Part shown: positions 8,760 to 17,752 of the stretch, piece by piece
Position numbering within the stretch: position 1 is the first letter of the stretch
Layout of the letters: each line of letters begins with the position of its first letter
From: HKCCE3408 sp039183205
GTDB taxonomy: Bacteria; Pseudomonadota; Alphaproteobacteria; Rhodobacterales; Rhodobacteraceae
Direction: 5' to 3'
DNA: 64,000 nt
NCBI GenBank assembly: GCA_039183205.1
Contig: JBCDBR010000006.1
Coordinates: forward strand, 62,001-126,000
Program-made: the position numbers and the translations under genes
The notes under the pieces: generated by a model
Database searches by the model: none
What the model saw: only the letters and a program-made list of their open reading frames with translations
Told to the model about the DNA's origin: nothing

Positions 8760-9602
8760 TTGGGCAACGGCATGCCTGACATCACCACGATCTTGATTGT
8801 CGCTCCCGTTTTGTTGGGCGTGGGCGCAATTGCGGGAACACTGGCGGGCCTCCTTGGCGTCGGCGGTGGCATCGTCATTGTGCCGGCTCTGTTCTGGCTG
8901 ACGCAAACCAGTCTTTTGGGCGTGGCCCCAGACGTTGCCATGCATTTCGCTGTTGCCACCTCCCTCGCGACGATCATTCCGACCTCGATTTCATCGGCGC
9001 GGGCGCATCATCGGAAAGGATCGGTTGATATGACGCTGTTCCGCGCTTGGGCCCCGTTTGTTGCGGTTGGTGCGCTTGGGGGCGGGCTCTTGGCTGTGCA
9101 GGTCGATGCCGCCGTTCTCACTGGCATCTTTGGCGTTATCGCGATTCTTGTCAGCCTCAATATGCTGAACCCCCGACCCTTTACGCTTGCCGATGCGCCG
9201 CCAAGCTCGTTTGTCGGACGTGGCAGCATCGCGGTCCCGATTGGCGGATTTTCCGCCACCATGGGCATCGGTGGTGGCACGTTGTCGGTTCCGGTGCTGA
9301 CGCTGTTGTCATTCCCGGTACACCGAGCGGTTGGCACGGCTGCCCTGTTCGGCTTGGTTATTTCCATCCCTGGCGTCGTGAGCTTTGCGCTTGCCGGACA
9401 AGATATCGATGGCGTCCTTCCGGGATCTCTCGGTTATATCAACGTTCCCGCAGCCATCGCGATCTCCGTCGCGACGTTCCTTTTTGCGCCCCTTGGCGTC
9501 AGGATCGCCCATAAGTTGAATGCCAACAGGCTCCGGTTGGTCTTTGCCGTTTTTCTCGGTGTCTCGGCGGTCAGAATGCTGATCGCGGCCTTTGCCGCAT
9601 AG
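8760..9602 (+). CDS. TauE/SafE-family membrane transporter
   Basis: A hydrophobic 280-residue protein with about eight membrane segments arranged as two repeats. Each repeat begins with the family's glycine-rich motif: GLLGVGGGIVIVP near residue 30 and GFSATMGIGGGTLSVP near residue 162. TauE/SafE proteins export small anions such as sulfite, sulfoacetate or other organosulfur or organic anions. The start may be the TTG at 8760 (AGGGA upstream) or the ATG at 8772. It stands alone with 172 bases of non-coding DNA before it, and nothing adjacent identifies the substrate. Confidence 0.88.
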   Translation: MGNGMPDITTILIVAPVLLGVGAIAGTLAGLLGVGGGIVIVPALFWLTQTSLLGVAPDVAMHFAVATSLATIIPTSISSARAHHRKGSVDMTLFRAWAPFVAVGALGGGLLAVQVDAAVLTGIFGVIAILVSLNMLNPRPFTLADAPPSSFVGRGSIAVPIGGFSATMGIGGGTLSVPVLTLLSFPVHRAVGTAALFGLVISIPGVVSFALAGQDIDGVLPGSLGYINVPAAIAISVATFLFAPLGVRIAHKLNANRLRLVFAVFLGVSAVRMLIAAFAA

Positions 9603-9791
9603 CGCCCAGTTTGTGGCGGAAACCGCTATTGAAGGCACGCAGCAGAGATCGGACATGACGCCGCAAGGTTGCGTGTGCCTGGCCTGCCGCAACGGATCGC
9701 AATCCTCATGGCACCTCTTGCGAGTGCGAGACGTGCATGCGACATGGCCCGTAACGCCCCGCGCGCAACCGGTGTTGTGAATAGGCCCCGA

Positions 9792-11339
9792 ATGTCCCCA
9801 ACCAGCCGTGCGACCATTCTGACCCTCGCGGGCGTTGCGGCCTTTGCCGTAGCGGCCTACCAATCCAGGCATTTCATCTACGATGACAGCTACATTACGT
9901 TCCGCTACGCCTGGAACTTGGTGCATCACGGAGAGCTTGCCTGGAATTTGGGGGAGCGTGTGGAAGGCTTCACGAATTTTCTTTACACACTTGCCCTCAC
10001 ACCTTTTTTTGCCCTTGGGATTGATGCCGTTTTGGCCGCACGTGGCCTGAATGCCGCGGCACTTGTTTGCTTGGTTTTAAGCACGGAATTCATCCTCAGG
10101 CGCGCCTTGCCGGGCCCGGCATCCGCGGATGCACGCGCAGTCGGACGGCTGGCGCTGCTCGGTGCCGCGCCGCTTGCGATTTGGACGATGGGGGCATTGG
10201 AGACCGTCCCCGTGGCCGCGTTCCTGATGATTGGGCTGGAACGGGTGTCGCCCATTCTTCAGGGAGAGCCGCTTTCGCGCCGACGTGCACTCCTTGCCGG
10301 GCTTGCCTTTGGTGCGGCCTGCTTGACCCGGCTGGATGCCGGCGCCTTGGTGGCCATTTGCCTTTGGGTTGTGTTGCTGGTCGCGCCGCGCCCGCTTTGG
10401 GAGCGCCTAACGGCCGTTTTTCTGGCGGGAATGGTGGTCACTCTTCTGGTCGGTGCACAGATCCTATGGCGCCTCGACTATTATGGGGAAATCTTGCCGA
10501 ACACCTTTGCCGCCAAAGTGGGAGTGCCCAGATCGCTCCGGTTCGACTTCGGGTTCTTTTATCTCGGGCAATCGGCCCTGCAATTGCCTCTTGCGGTGGT
10601 TGCGTTGGCCGTCCTTCTGGTCTCAAAACTGCGCCCATCGCGCGGGCATCGCGCGTTTGCGCTATTCGCAGCCGCAGCCAGCATGCTGATCACGCAGGTG
10701 CTTTACGTCTTGTGGGCAGGGGGCGACCACCTTCCGGCGGCGCGCTTTTTCATCGTGGCCCTAGCACCGGCCAGCATCGTTTTGGCGTTCGGCTTTGACC
10801 GGTTCCGCGATATCTCGCGCCGCGCCGCCACGCTGGTATTGCCAATCCCGCTATTGGTCGTGGCGTTCGATTTGCCGACCCGGTTTCACGGCGGCGCAGA
10901 GGCCGGGCTGATCGTTGGGCGTCATTTGGCGGCAACTCTGCCAGAGGGATCACTTGTGGCGGTGAATACCGCAGGCGCGATCCCCTTCGCCGCACCGAAT
11001 TTGCGGTTTATCGATCAGCTCGGTCTGAACGACAGGGTTATCGCCGAACGCGACCCGGTGCCGATCCGACTGCCCTGGCAGCTTCGTCCGGGCCACGCGA
11101 AAGGCGACGGCGCTTATGTTCTCTCACGCGCGCCTGACGTCATTATCTTTGGCGGCGCAGACGGTTTGCTGGCAGAGGATGCCCTTTTCCTCGGGGGATT
11201 GGAGCTGGCCGAAAGCGACGCGTTTCATCAGTGCTACATGCTCTTGCGCGAAAACATCTCGGCGCCCGATAACCGCTGGCTGCGCGAAGCCCGCGGCACC
11301 GCTGAGCTGGAGTTGATCAGCTACCGAAGGATATGCTGA
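9792..11339 (+). CDS. GT-C-fold glycosyltransferase-like integral membrane protein
   Basis: About 515 residues with around ten membrane helices. After the first helix comes YDDSYITFRYAW and then GERVEGFTNFLYT, a luminal/periplasmic loop pattern typical of GT-C polyprenyl-phosphate-dependent glycosyltransferases in which the DD or DE pair is catalytic. A second hallmark, YYGEILPNTFAAK, lies further on, and the C-terminal 130 residues are soluble. Such enzymes transfer a sugar from a lipid carrier to a cell-envelope glycan. The start at 9792 places the first helix near the N-terminus; in-frame ATGs at 9708 and 9744 are also possible and none has a strong ribosome site. Acceptor and donor are unknown. 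Confidence 0.75.
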   Translation: MSPTSRATILTLAGVAAFAVAAYQSRHFIYDDSYITFRYAWNLVHHGELAWNLGERVEGFTNFLYTLALTPFFALGIDAVLAARGLNAAALVCLVLSTEFILRRALPGPASADARAVGRLALLGAAPLAIWTMGALETVPVAAFLMIGLERVSPILQGEPLSRRRALLAGLAFGAACLTRLDAGALVAICLWVVLLVAPRPLWERLTAVFLAGMVVTLLVGAQILWRLDYYGEILPNTFAAKVGVPRSLRFDFGFFYLGQSALQLPLAVVALAVLLVSKLRPSRGHRAFALFAAAASMLITQVLYVLWAGGDHLPAARFFIVALAPASIVLAFGFDRFRDISRRAATLVLPIPLLVVAFDLPTRFHGGAEAGLIVGRHLAATLPEGSLVAVNTAGAIPFAAPNLRFIDQLGLNDRVIAERDPVPIRLPWQLRPGHAKGDGAYVLSRAPDVIIFGGADGLLAEDALFLGGLELAESDAFHQCYMLLRENISAPDNRWLREARGTAELELISYRRIC

Positions 11340-11385
11340 CGCGACCGCCGCCGGGGCACAGCCGACATGCCGAACGCCCCGCGGG

Positions 11386-12435
11386 TCAGTGTAGATCCAG
11401 CGTTTTTTGCATCTTCGGCTTGCGCACTTTCCAAATCTTGCTGTCAACGATGTAGTGATGAAAGTTCACAATCTGGTAGAGCACGATCGTTGCCGACAGG
11501 CCGGCAAAGAACAGCCAATCAATGGTGCGCAAAACACCCCAATAGATGACGCCTGTGATCGCCACACATGTCAGCAGATATAGCCACAAACGGTTCGGCT
11601 GAGAGATATAGGACAGGAACTTTGCCTTAGGATCGATCCCGTCGCTGAACCGTTTGGTGTTATACAGCCAGACAAAGAGGATGTACTGCGCATTGTGCCA
11701 GATGTTGATCATCAGCCAGCCCAATGTGATGTCGCTTGTCGCGATATAGGCGAGGTAGAAGATGATAAAATGGGTCGAGACATACATCGTATGCACGATG
11801 GCCAACCGACCCTGCACAGCGGCTCGGATACGTGCGGCGAGCCAATAGGCAAACAGACCTGCGGCAATCACACCGGAGATTTGTGCGACAATCGGCGGAA
11901 CGGGGAATGACCAAAGTTCCATGCCGATGAAGGTCGGGTGTTGCTCAGCGGACCGGCTGAGAATGCCAAAAATCGGAACGGCGTAAAAGATCGCTTGGTC
12001 CAGCCAGCCGTCTTCGTAGGCAGCCTTTGGGTCCTTGCCGCGATAGACCTTCGCAATCCCCCAGCTTTGCCGCGCATAGTGCCACCATTGCCAGTAGAAA
12101 TAGATCGTCACGATCAGCCAAAGACCGACAACAAATGCGGCCGCCAACGTCCCGACGACGACCAACGGCAAAAGACCGACAAGCAACAGCTTGTTTTCCT
12201 CAAAGCTCTCTTTGTCGAAACAAATCCGGGTATAGGTCGAGATGACGTGGTGATAGCCCAGAAACCAAAGATCGATAATGAGGATGGGGTAAAACAGAGA
12301 GGGCTCGACTAAGATCACAATCCCCGTGACGATCGACAATAAAAGCAGCCCGAAGATAAACCCGGTATCGAACCGGGCGTTTCGGATCCACGGTAGTTCC
12401 GGGTAGGACGTTGATTGCGACGTTGCGTCTGTCAT
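11386..12435 (-). CDS. Histidine-rich multi-pass membrane protein, function unknown
   Basis: I do not recognise a characterised family. The 349-residue protein has about eight hydrophobic segments and histidines placed at or near their ends: His62-His63 (FLGYHHVISTY), His119 (WQWWHYARQSWG), His215, His222, His247 (INIWHNAQY) and His326-His327 with Asp331 (NFHHYIVDSKIWKVRKP). This spacing recalls membrane metalloenzymes such as desaturases/hydroxylases or Brp/Blh carotenoid oxygenases, but none of their exact boxes is present. It converges on the GT-C gene and has a 298-base non-coding stretch upstream, so it is probably transcribed alone. Confidence 0.6.
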   Translation of the reverse strand: MTDATSQSTSYPELPWIRNARFDTGFIFGLLLLSIVTGIVILVEPSLFYPILIIDLWFLGYHHVISTYTRICFDKESFEENKLLLVGLLPLVVVGTLAAAFVVGLWLIVTIYFYWQWWHYARQSWGIAKVYRGKDPKAAYEDGWLDQAIFYAVPIFGILSRSAEQHPTFIGMELWSFPVPPIVAQISGVIAAGLFAYWLAARIRAAVQGRLAIVHTMYVSTHFIIFYLAYIATSDITLGWLMINIWHNAQYILFVWLYNTKRFSDGIDPKAKFLSYISQPNRLWLYLLTCVAITGVIYWGVLRTIDWLFFAGLSATIVLYQIVNFHHYIVDSKIWKVRKPKMQKTLDLH

Positions 12436-12733
12436 TTCTGCTGCTCTTTCATTGATTTTGTTTCCACGCCGTCAACGATGTGTGGTTGTCCTGAACATCT
12501 CGTCCATACTCTCGACCAACATCATGGCGCGTTTGGGGCAAAGGCGCGGCGGCGGTTTGGATATCGCAGGGATCGCCAAAGGCGCGCGCGCTACGGAAGC
12601 CATTGTTTAGGCCGCAAAAAGCGCCGAACGGCCTGCCGTCTGGTTAAGATCGTGCGCAGAATACCCAAAAGCCGCGGCGGCGGTGCGGCGGTTAACGCGC
12701 GCTTTCGCAATGCCCCAAACCGAGGCGCGGCCG
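12436..12733. other. Intergenic region without recognisable gene
   Basis: A 298-base gap between the class IV aminotransferase stop and the start of the histidine-rich membrane gene. It must hold the promoter of the latter. I see no convincing coding frame, RNA gene or strong hairpin. Confidence 0.5.
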
Positions 12734-13660
12734 CTAGCCGTTCGCCGCGACGTGGTCAGCAATGAGCTGCTTATACAAACCGCGAAGACGTGTTGTTACC
12801 GGGCCGGTACCATCCCCGATTTTCTTCCCGTCGATTTCGGCGACCGGGGTTTGCGCGCCAAAGGTCCCGGTCAAAAACGCCTCATCAGCACCGTAGGCTT
12901 CGTAGAGTGAGAAGTTCTTTTCGAGGATCGGGATCCGGTTTTCTCGACACAGATCGATCACCTTCTGCCGCGTCACGCCGTTCATGCAATAATCACCTGT
13001 TGAGGTCCAAACCTCCCCCCGACGGACGATAAAGAAGTTGCATGCATTCGTCGTGTTCACAAATCCATGGGGGTCGAGCATCAAGGCCTCGTCCGCTCCG
13101 GCTTGTTCCGCCTGTAGGCAGGCAATCACGCAATTGAGCTTTGAGTGGCTATTGTATTTGGCGTCCTGGCTCATGGGAAGTCCGCGCACCTGCGGCACCG
13201 TCGCCAGCCGGATACCTGCCGACTGCAATCGGTCCACCGGCTTTGAATGCTCCATGATGATCACCAGCGTCGGGCCTGACCGGCTAAGGCTTGGATGCTG
13301 AAACGGGCGTACTTTTACGCCGCGCGTCAGCATCAGCCGGCAATGCACGTCGCTATGCATGCCGTTTGCCTTGCGTGTCATCTCAATGGCCTCGAAAACG
13401 CCGGCACGATCTAGGCCCACATCAAGATCAACCGCACGGCAAGAGTTGAAGAACCGATCCATATGGTCATCAAAAAAGGCCCATACCCCGTTATACAGCC
13501 GAAGGCCTTCCCACATACCGTCGCCCAGCATGAACCCGCTATCGTAGACCGAGACTTTGGCCTGATCGCGATGGTAAATTTCGCCGTTTACGTAGATGCC
13601 GATATCGGCGTTTCGGGGGTCTTCCAACGCGTCATGGGTTGTGTGGCTTTCGACATTCAT
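12734..13660 (-). CDS. Class IV aminotransferase (branched-chain/D-amino-acid type)
   Basis: A cytosolic PLP enzyme of about 308 residues from the ATG at 13660. Family landmarks are VYVNGEIYHRDQAKVSVYDSGFMLGDG-like N-terminal sequence, the lysine in YNSHSKLN (Schiff-base candidate), EALMLDPHGFVNTTNACNFF and GVTRQKVIDLC. These fit IlvE/D-alanine transaminase/4-amino-4-deoxychorismate lyase relatives. It is the distal gene of the minus-strand arm of the betaine cluster, 181 bases after the CMD-family gene, so it may transaminate a catabolic intermediate instead of making branched-chain amino acids. The exact amino donor and acceptor cannot be deduced. Confidence 0.88.
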   Translation of the reverse strand: MNVESHTTHDALEDPRNADIGIYVNGEIYHRDQAKVSVYDSGFMLGDGMWEGLRLYNGVWAFFDDHMDRFFNSCRAVDLDVGLDRAGVFEAIEMTRKANGMHSDVHCRLMLTRGVKVRPFQHPSLSRSGPTLVIIMEHSKPVDRLQSAGIRLATVPQVRGLPMSQDAKYNSHSKLNCVIACLQAEQAGADEALMLDPHGFVNTTNACNFFIVRRGEVWTSTGDYCMNGVTRQKVIDLCRENRIPILEKNFSLYEAYGADEAFLTGTFGAQTPVAEIDGKKIGDGTGPVTTRLRGLYKQLIADHVAANG

Positions 13661-13841
13661 GGATTTGGCCCGGTCTCTTCTGTGGCGCAATCATCAGACC
13701 ATAGCACGGCATCTCAGGACAGTCTTAGGTCCGCGCGGTCACAGGGTCGTCGCCTCCGATTTCAAAGACCTAGTATGCCGTGAATGTTGGACGTTCCTGT
13801 CCTATCCCCGCGCGACCGCACGACGGCACCGGGTACGCAGG

Positions 13842-14225
13842 TCAGCTATCGATCCCGGCTTCCTCGAGCACCGTTCTGGCCACCCGAAAGCATTCCTGCG
13901 CTTGCGGAACGCCGCAATAGATGCCGACCACATGAATGATCGCACGGATCTCATCGCGGGTGACCCCGTTGTTTAATGCACCGCGGCAGTGGATCTCCCA
14001 TTCATGCATCTTCCCCAACGCTCCGATCATGGCGAGGTTCATCATCGAACGCGTTTTCGGCTCGATCACATCGTCTCCCCAACCAAAGCCCCAACACCAT
14101 GCGGTCATCGCCTCTTGGAACGGGCGGGTGAAATCGTCCGCTTTGGCAAGGTTCTTTTCCACATAGGCCTCGCCCAGCGTGCCTTTGCGCTGTTTGACGC
14201 CAAGCAAAAAAAGGTCTTCATCCAT
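13842..14225 (-). CDS. Carboxymuconolactone decarboxylase (CMD/AhpD) family protein
   Basis: About 127 residues from the ATG at 14225, the usual length of single-domain CMD proteins. It has the family core FTRPFQEAMTAWCWGFGW, MIGALGKMHEWEIH and a C-terminal GVTRDEIRAIIHVVGIYCGVP helix pair. There is no AhpD CxxC peroxidase motif, so it resembles the PcaC-like decarboxylase/lactonase branch. It lies 82 bases downstream of the BCCT gene in the betaine operon; no protocatechuate genes are nearby, so a role in a ring-opening or decarboxylation step of betaine breakdown is only a suggestion. Confidence 0.85.
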   Translation of the reverse strand: MDEDLFLLGVKQRKGTLGEAYVEKNLAKADDFTRPFQEAMTAWCWGFGWGDDVIEPKTRSMMNLAMIGALGKMHEWEIHCRGALNNGVTRDEIRAIIHVVGIYCGVPQAQECFRVARTVLEEAGIDS

Positions 14226-14307
14226 ATCGCCACCCGATGCTGTGAGGGAAAGGAGAGTGCCGGGCGCAACCTCAATCTGGCCACGCCCGGGTTTGTGGCG
14301 CGTGCGG

Positions 14308-16002
14308 CTATTCCGCCGGTTCACCTTTGGCAACGCCGCCAAGATCGGCATGCGTTGTCGGCATTCCTGCCGCCTCACGCTGACCATCGCGCCAGATTGC
14401 CTTCAACAGCGCCACGCCCATCAGGACCATGACAGCGCTGAAGGGCAGCGCCCCGATCACCATGGCGGTTTGGATGGCGCCCAAGCCCCCTGCAATGATC
14501 AACGCACCGACAACCAGGGCCAACGCGGCGCCCCAAAACAGGATATGCGGGCGGGCCTTAGGGCCTTCATCTCCGGCCGCGTTGATGGTGTTGATGATCA
14601 GGACCGCGGAATCCGCCGATGTCACCAAATAGGTCAAGAGCAAAACCACCACGATAAGTGACATGATCCATGCAAGATTTTCGTTCAAGATCACGGCAAG
14701 CGTTGCAAAAAGCTGATCAGATGCCGCCGCACCGGTAATCGCGCCAGCAGCCTCGCCCGACAGTTCCAAGTCGATAGCTGTGCCACCAACCATTGCGAAC
14801 CAGACAAAGCACATGATCGACGGGATGATCAGCGCGCCCAGGACATATTCCCGTATCGTGCGGCCCTTGGAAATGCGCGCCAAAAAGACGCCCACAAAGG
14901 GTGCAAAGGCGATCCACCAAGCCCAGTAGAAGATGGTCCAGCCACCTTGCCAACCGGATAGCTGCGCTGCCTCGGAGCCGTCGACCCCATCGCTGACCCA
15001 GACCGCAAAGATGTTCTGCGGGATCGACACCAGGTAGTCGAATATGCCGACGACCAATGCCTGAAGACCAAAGAAGGTCGAGCCGAAAATCAGGAAGAAC
15101 GCGAGCAGGAAGAAGCTTAGGCCCATATTGATGTTCGACAGCCATTTAATGCCTTTGCCGACGCCAGATAGCGCCGACAAGGTAGAGGCGCCCATGATGA
15201 CCAATAGCGCAAAGAGGATAGCGGCATTTGACGTCGTCTGACCGCCATCTTCGGTCGCGGTATAAAGCCAGTCGCCAAAGCCGATACGGCTAAGACCGGA
15301 GACGAATTGTTCAACCCCGAAACCCAAAGTCTGGGACACACCCAGCACGGTTGCGACAACTGCGACGACATCGACAAGATGGCCCAAAAAGCCCGAGAGC
15401 CGGTCGCCGAAGAGCGGCGCCAATGCAGATCGATTGGTTAACGGTAGGTTCCGCCGATAGGCAAAAAACGCCAGCGACAGCCCCACAATCGCGTAAGAGG
15501 CCCATGCCGCCAAGCCCCAATGCGTGAAGGACCACACGTAAGCCGGTCGCACGTTTTCAGCAGTTGAGCCTTCGGTAAGGCCGCGGATCGTATCGGGGTT
15601 GGACGCCCAGTGATACATCGGCTCCGCCGTCGCGAAGGTCAGCATTCCAATGCCAATGCCGGCACCGAACATCATTGAAAACCAGGAGAAATTGGAAAAT
15701 TCAGGGACATCATCGGGTTTACCGAGCTTCATGCTCCCCGCCCGTGGCCACAGCGCCAAGCCGAAGCACAAAATGACAAAGAAGGCCATCACGTAGACGT
15801 ACCAAAAGTTGAAAGACGCCAAGATAAACGAATTCATTGCGCCCAATACGGCGCCTGCTTGGTCGGGGAAGGCAACTGCCCAAACAATCAAGGCCCCCAC
15901 AAGCAGCTTTGCCGTAATCGTCACGTCTTTTGTGAAACCGCGATAAAAACCGCTTTCGGCGATCTTGATTGGCAACTTCATCAGCGGTGGTTTAATAGCC
16001 AT
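14308..16002 (-). CDS. BCCT-family betaine/carnitine/choline transporter
   Basis: A 564-residue, twelve-helix secondary transporter starting at ATG 16002, with GGGAGGG eight bases upstream. The BCCT signature is clear: WTIFYWAWWIAFAPFVGVF followed by ARISKGRTIREYVLG, plus MYHWASNP and the FSWFSMMFGAGIGIGML glycine-rich helix. The family imports quaternary ammonium compounds with Na+ or H+, or exchanges them. The position between a Rieske betaine-type oxygenase and a CMD protein indicates uptake of the compound that the cluster degrades. The C-terminal tail is short, so an osmosensing role as in BetP is unlikely. Confidence 0.93.
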   Translation of the reverse strand: MAIKPPLMKLPIKIAESGFYRGFTKDVTITAKLLVGALIVWAVAFPDQAGAVLGAMNSFILASFNFWYVYVMAFFVILCFGLALWPRAGSMKLGKPDDVPEFSNFSWFSMMFGAGIGIGMLTFATAEPMYHWASNPDTIRGLTEGSTAENVRPAYVWSFTHWGLAAWASYAIVGLSLAFFAYRRNLPLTNRSALAPLFGDRLSGFLGHLVDVVAVVATVLGVSQTLGFGVEQFVSGLSRIGFGDWLYTATEDGGQTTSNAAILFALLVIMGASTLSALSGVGKGIKWLSNINMGLSFFLLAFFLIFGSTFFGLQALVVGIFDYLVSIPQNIFAVWVSDGVDGSEAAQLSGWQGGWTIFYWAWWIAFAPFVGVFLARISKGRTIREYVLGALIIPSIMCFVWFAMVGGTAIDLELSGEAAGAITGAAASDQLFATLAVILNENLAWIMSLIVVVLLLTYLVTSADSAVLIINTINAAGDEGPKARPHILFWGAALALVVGALIIAGGLGAIQTAMVIGALPFSAVMVLMGVALLKAIWRDGQREAAGMPTTHADLGGVAKGEPAE

Positions 16003-16062
16003 GTCCGCATCCCTCCCGTTGTCGTCGTTATGTCGTTCCATTTGTTTTCTTTGCCGCCGCTT

Positions 16063-16671
16063 CGTCGCGACGTGTTTTGTTTGTACAAAATCTCACAGCG
16101 CTTCGCGGCCTTTTTCATGACCATAGCCTGATTTTCTGAATCCGCCGAACGGCGTTTCAAGACTGCCGACATACCATTCATTTACAACGGCTTGGCCGGT
16201 ATTGAGGTGCCGAATTGCGCCCCGCGCGCAGTCCAGATCTGTTGTAAATACACCAGCCCCAAGGCTGTAATCGGTGCCAATTGTAAACTTGATCACCTCG
16301 GCTTCGTCGCGAAAGGCCAGGTCCAAGACCACCGGTCCGAACGCTTCATTTTGGGACATCTCTGCATCCGGCGACACGCCTTTTGGGACGGTCGGGTCCG
16401 AAAATGGAGCCGGGCTGTTCAGAACCCGACCACCGTCCGCGATCTCGGTGCGCCGGCCTTTTGCCCCGGCCATCATGCTGAGCGCGTTCGATGGCGCGCG
16501 TGATGTCCGCGTCGTGCTGCGCTGACCACGCACTCGGTCCGCGGCATCTGCCAACGCGCGATTTGCCAACGCATTGCCCGTGGTCGGATCGCTGCGCGCA
16601 ATGCGACCGACGCCGCTGACCCGCCACGGGCCATCTACACCGTTTTGCCAGTTACTTACTAAGTCACCCAT
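16063..16671 (-). pseudogene. Degenerate aldehyde dehydrogenase
   Basis: The N-terminal piece (NWQNGVDGPWR, SDPTTGNALANRALADAAD) and the C-terminal piece (AFGPVVLDLAF, TGQAVVNEWYVG, ETPFGGFRKSGYGHEKGREAL) are plainly ALDH, but some 300 residues between them, including the catalytic Cys and Glu, are missing. Bases 16468-16528 read as ALDH-like (SAQHDADITRAIERAQHDG) in another frame, so there is a frameshift as well. A TGA at 16093-16095 follows GREAL, and the next codons still read DFVQTKHVAT, the family's normal end; the stop sits where a Trp (TGG) is usual. Three lesions make a functional product impossible. The start overlaps the Rieske gene end by 8 bases, showing that an intact operon gene once stood here. 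Confidence 0.88.
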
Positions 16672-17752
16672 CGACTGCCTCGCGCATCCACCGCTGCAAA
16701 TGCATGATCGAATGTTCCGAATTTACTCCGGAACTGGGATCAATCACCAAGGGCCCTGGCACGTAACCCCGCGATTTCAAGCCGCGTTGCACGCTTTCGA
16801 CAAGATGGATGTCCTCCTCGACCGTGGTTGCGCGATCTTGCTGGGCCATCCGAAGCACAATCTCGTCAGGCTGCCCGCCGACCGAATACCAGCCCCGCCA
16901 AACCACCACTTTGTCGGCTGAGATCGCCCGCCAGTGATAGGTGTTCAAGAGGTTGCCTGGATAGACCTGGAAGGAGAACATCGGCCACAAGTACCAACTC
17001 GAATACTTGTCGTTATTCGGAAATCCACTGGCGATATCGTAGCTGAGGTGATCCAGCGAGCTGCATTCGGTCCGGTGCCGCAAGCAATAGCCTTGCGGTT
17101 GAATGTCGTACGTCTCAGGCTTGATGACACCGGTTGCAAAGGTCGGATGGTTGAGCGTGCAATGATAGCATTCGGAATAATTCTCGACCGAGACCTTCCA
17201 ATTGCAATTCTCCGCAATCTCCACCCATTCAAGCGGTTTGAGCTCGGCCCAATGGGGCAAAAAGCTCTCCAGCTCCGCGCGGGCACCCGGAAACCAATCG
17301 TCCATCGGCGCTGCTTCAGGGTCGAGATTGACGAAGATAAAGCCCAAGAAGACCTCTGTCCGGACCTGCGTCAAACAGATCTTAGATCGGTCAAAGCCCG
17401 GAACGGATTTACTGTTCGGCGCGGCACGCAGGCGGCCGGTCAATTCATAGCTCCAGGCGTGATACGGGCAGACAACCACCCGCGTCGTCCCTGCACCCAA
17501 CAGCAATTGATGCGCTCGGTGTTGGCATACATTGAAGAACGTGCGGATTTCCCCGTCGCGATCCTTGATGCAAAACAGGCTCTCATCGGCCAGTTCGAAA
17601 GTGAAATAATCGCCCGGTGAGTCCAGCTGTCCAACATGACCGGCAAATTGCCAGCTGCGCGCGAAAAGGCCCGATTTCTCAATCTCAAACACCTGTGGAT
17701 CGATGTAGTATCGTGCGTCCAACGACCGCAGCGGCGCGGATTGATCCGTCAT
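16664..17752 (-). CDS. Rieske non-haem iron oxygenase alpha subunit, quaternary-amine (GbcA/CntA/Stc2-like) type
   Basis: A 362-residue oxygenase. The Rieske centre is Cys76-x-His78 and Cys95-x2-His98 (CQHRAH, CPYHAW). The mononuclear iron site is in NYSECYHCTLNH, with His197 and His202. Its bridging residue is Glu194 instead of the usual Asp, which in this superfamily marks enzymes acting on carnitine, glycine betaine and stachydrine. A third ligand Asp is likely in EEDIHLVESV near the C-terminus. Expected reaction: oxidative N-demethylation or C-N cleavage of a betaine using O2 and electrons from a reductase, which is not encoded nearby. It overlaps the upstream rpiR gene by 4 bases. Confidence 0.92.
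   Translation of the reverse strand: MTDQSAPLRSLDARYYIDPQVFEIEKSGLFARSWQFAGHVGQLDSPGDYFTFELADESLFCIKDRDGEIRTFFNVCQHRAHQLLLGAGTTRVVVCPYHAWSYELTGRLRAAPNSKSVPGFDRSKICLTQVRTEVFLGFIFVNLDPEAAPMDDWFPGARAELESFLPHWAELKPLEWVEIAENCNWKVSVENYSECYHCTLNHPTFATGVIKPETYDIQPQGYCLRHRTECSSLDHLSYDIASGFPNNDKYSSWYLWPMFSFQVYPGNLLNTYHWRAISADKVVVWRGWYSVGGQPDEIVLRMAQQDRATTVEEDIHLVESVQRGLKSRGYVPGPLVIDPSSGVNSEHSIMHLQRWMREAVDG

Noticed and set aside
11352..11381. CGGGGC/GCCCCG pair as a terminator between the convergent GT-C and membrane-protein genes
   Set aside because: The stem is only 6 bp with an 18-base loop and no T-run, so chance in GC-rich DNA is more likely.
16093..16095. TGA in the aldehyde dehydrogenase remnant as a possible recoded (Trp or selenocysteine) codon
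   Set aside because: The same gene also has a large deletion and a frameshift, so a simple nonsense mutation in a pseudogene explains it; other TGA codons in the window end genes normally.
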